From contig NZ_ATYW01000005.1 of assembly GCF_000427885.1 (NCBI RefSeq), positions 186,001 through 250,000 on the forward strand: a stretch of 64,000 nucleotides of DNA, in the 5' to 3' direction. Positions 63,347 through 64,000 of this stretch are shown one piece after another. A program made the position numbers and the translations under genes. The notes beneath the pieces are model-generated. The model had not been told where the DNA came from and ran no database searches. It saw only the letters and a program-made list of their open reading frames with translations. How positions within the stretch are numbered: position 1 is the first letter of the stretch; every line of letters starts with the position of its first letter. This stretch comes from Glycomyces tenuis DSM 44171. GTDB taxonomy: Bacteria; Actinomycetota; Actinomycetes; Mycobacteriales; Micromonosporaceae.

Positions 63347-64000
63347 ATGAGCTCGAAACCCAGCTGGAGTGTCCGCATGACCCGGCTGAGCATGCGCACC
63401 CTCAAGATCGGCATCGTCTCGGGTCTGGGGCTGACACTGCTGGCCGAGTCGCTGTCGAGCATCGGCTTCGAGAATCTGCCGATCCTCTCGCCGTTCGGCA
63501 TGGCGCAGGCGGCGACGTCGATGTTCGCGATCGGCGTGTACGTGTACTACCGGCCCGGCCGCAAGCGGTGGATCGCCGCGGCCGCGATCGCCTCCCTGGC
63601 GGTAACGCTGGCGTCGCTGCCGTCATGGACGGACTACGACCGCGGGATCGGCGTGGCCGAGAGCTTCGCGCTGCTGCTGCTGATGCTGTTCACCATCCGC
63701 ACCTGGGACGCGCCGCCGGGCCGATGGGTCGCGTTCGTGCTCGGCGCGGCGATCGGCGTGATCGGCCTGCGGTTCTTCGTCTACCCGGGCTCGATCGTCG
63801 GCGGGACGTTCATGTACCTGATGGCCCTGTCGACCGTGATCGGCTTCGGCGCCTACCTGCGTGGCCTGGACAGGCTGCGCCGCGAGACGCAAGAGGAGGT
63901 CAGGCGCGCCGAGCGCATGGAGCTGGCCCGGGAGATGCACGACTTCGTGGCCCACCACGTCACCGGGATGGTGGTGCTCGCGCAGGCCGCGCAGGTCACC
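63347..64000 (+). CDS. Sensor histidine kinase, NarL-type (partial, cut by window end)
   Basis: The first 218 codons of a two-component sensor. Several N-terminal helices (about 15-150) form the sensor. The HisKA_3 dimerisation helix begins with LRRETQEEVRRAERMELAREMHDFVAHHVTGMV, with the phosphoacceptor H198. The ATPase domain lies beyond the window. It is divergent from the ABC exporter, 114 bp from its 37-aa peptide, a common sensor/exporter arrangement. Confidence 0.85.
   Translation, partial: MSSKPSWSVRMTRLSMRTLKIGIVSGLGLTLLAESLSSIGFENLPILSPFGMAQAATSMFAIGVYVYYRPGRKRWIAAAAIASLAVTLASLPSWTDYDRGIGVAESFALLLLMLFTIRTWDAPPGRWVAFVLGAAIGVIGLRFFVYPGSIVGGTFMYLMALSTVIGFGAYLRGLDRLRRETQEEVRRAERMELAREMHDFVAHHVTGMVVLAQAAQVT

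Overview
The window is 64 kb of very GC-rich DNA from a spore-forming or mycelial actinobacterium. The evidence is the strong GC bias at third codon positions, frequent GTG and TTG starts, a rex-hemA-hemC-hemD-hemB block, a pro-BldN-type ECF sigma factor followed by an RsbN-like anti-sigma factor, a mycothiol-type DinB-fold protein, a Cdc48-like actinobacterial AAA ATPase and an orphan groEL behind two CIRCE operators. A Glycomyces-like or Streptomyces-like filamentous actinomycete fits; I cannot fix the genus from the sequence alone. I see no tRNA, rRNA, CRISPR array, phage or plasmid backbone.

Layout. 1-5.2 kb: lysS (cut by the window edge), an AmmeMemoRadiSam pair, an orphan multi-sugar ABC ATPase (MsiK type) and a DinB-fold protein. 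5.2-9.8 kb: murB, a TetR/MMPL pair with two operators, a NUDIX hydrolase. 9.9-16.9 kb: accessory DNA with a secreted GH19 chitinase, a secreted trypsin-like protease, an APH-type kinase, an IS110-family element with a long non-coding 5' end, a small zinc-ribbon protein divergent from a LysR regulator, and a decayed second murB 3' fragment. 16.9-22.6 kb: a three-gene operon for exported or type VII-like proteins, then an HTH/NB-ARC/TPR regulator. 22.6-28.3 kb: the haem operon under Rex, with ATGA/GTGA overlaps. 28.8-33.9 kb: glutaredoxin-like protein, pro-BldN, RsbN-like protein, HAD phosphatase and a secreted beta-propeller-like protein. 33.9-36.3 kb: folP, a tandem repeat, and a SAM-I (S-box) riboswitch controlling a threonine-synthase-like gene. 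36.7-43.3 kb: duplicated GNAT enzymes, a Lys/Ala-tailed protein with a small overlapping partner, a K+ channel, a POT peptide transporter and a membrane protein. 43.3-49.9 kb: CIRCE-groEL, a beta-helix membrane protein, a 66-aa protein and a Cdc48-like ATPase. 49.9-54.0 kb: pectinesterase, GH43 hydrolase and metallophosphoesterase. 54.1-58.7 kb: a GNAT, a small WXG100-like coiled-coil protein, a CDP-glycerol-transferase-like protein with an 8-bp simple sequence repeat just inside its start, and a convergent overlapping NB-ARC/TPR protein. 59.0-64 kb: an HxlR/NAD(P)-binding oxidoreductase pair, an ABC exporter with a 37-aa overlapping membrane peptide, and the start of a sensor kinase.

The observations I rate highest are the AGCACCCC octamer repeat after the start codon at 55106 (a possible on/off switch), the SAM riboswitch on a threonine-synthase-like gene, the non-coding end of the IS110 element (candidate bridge RNA), and a set of unassigned palindromic operators, including one motif that occurs twice (30323-30338 and 36373-36388).
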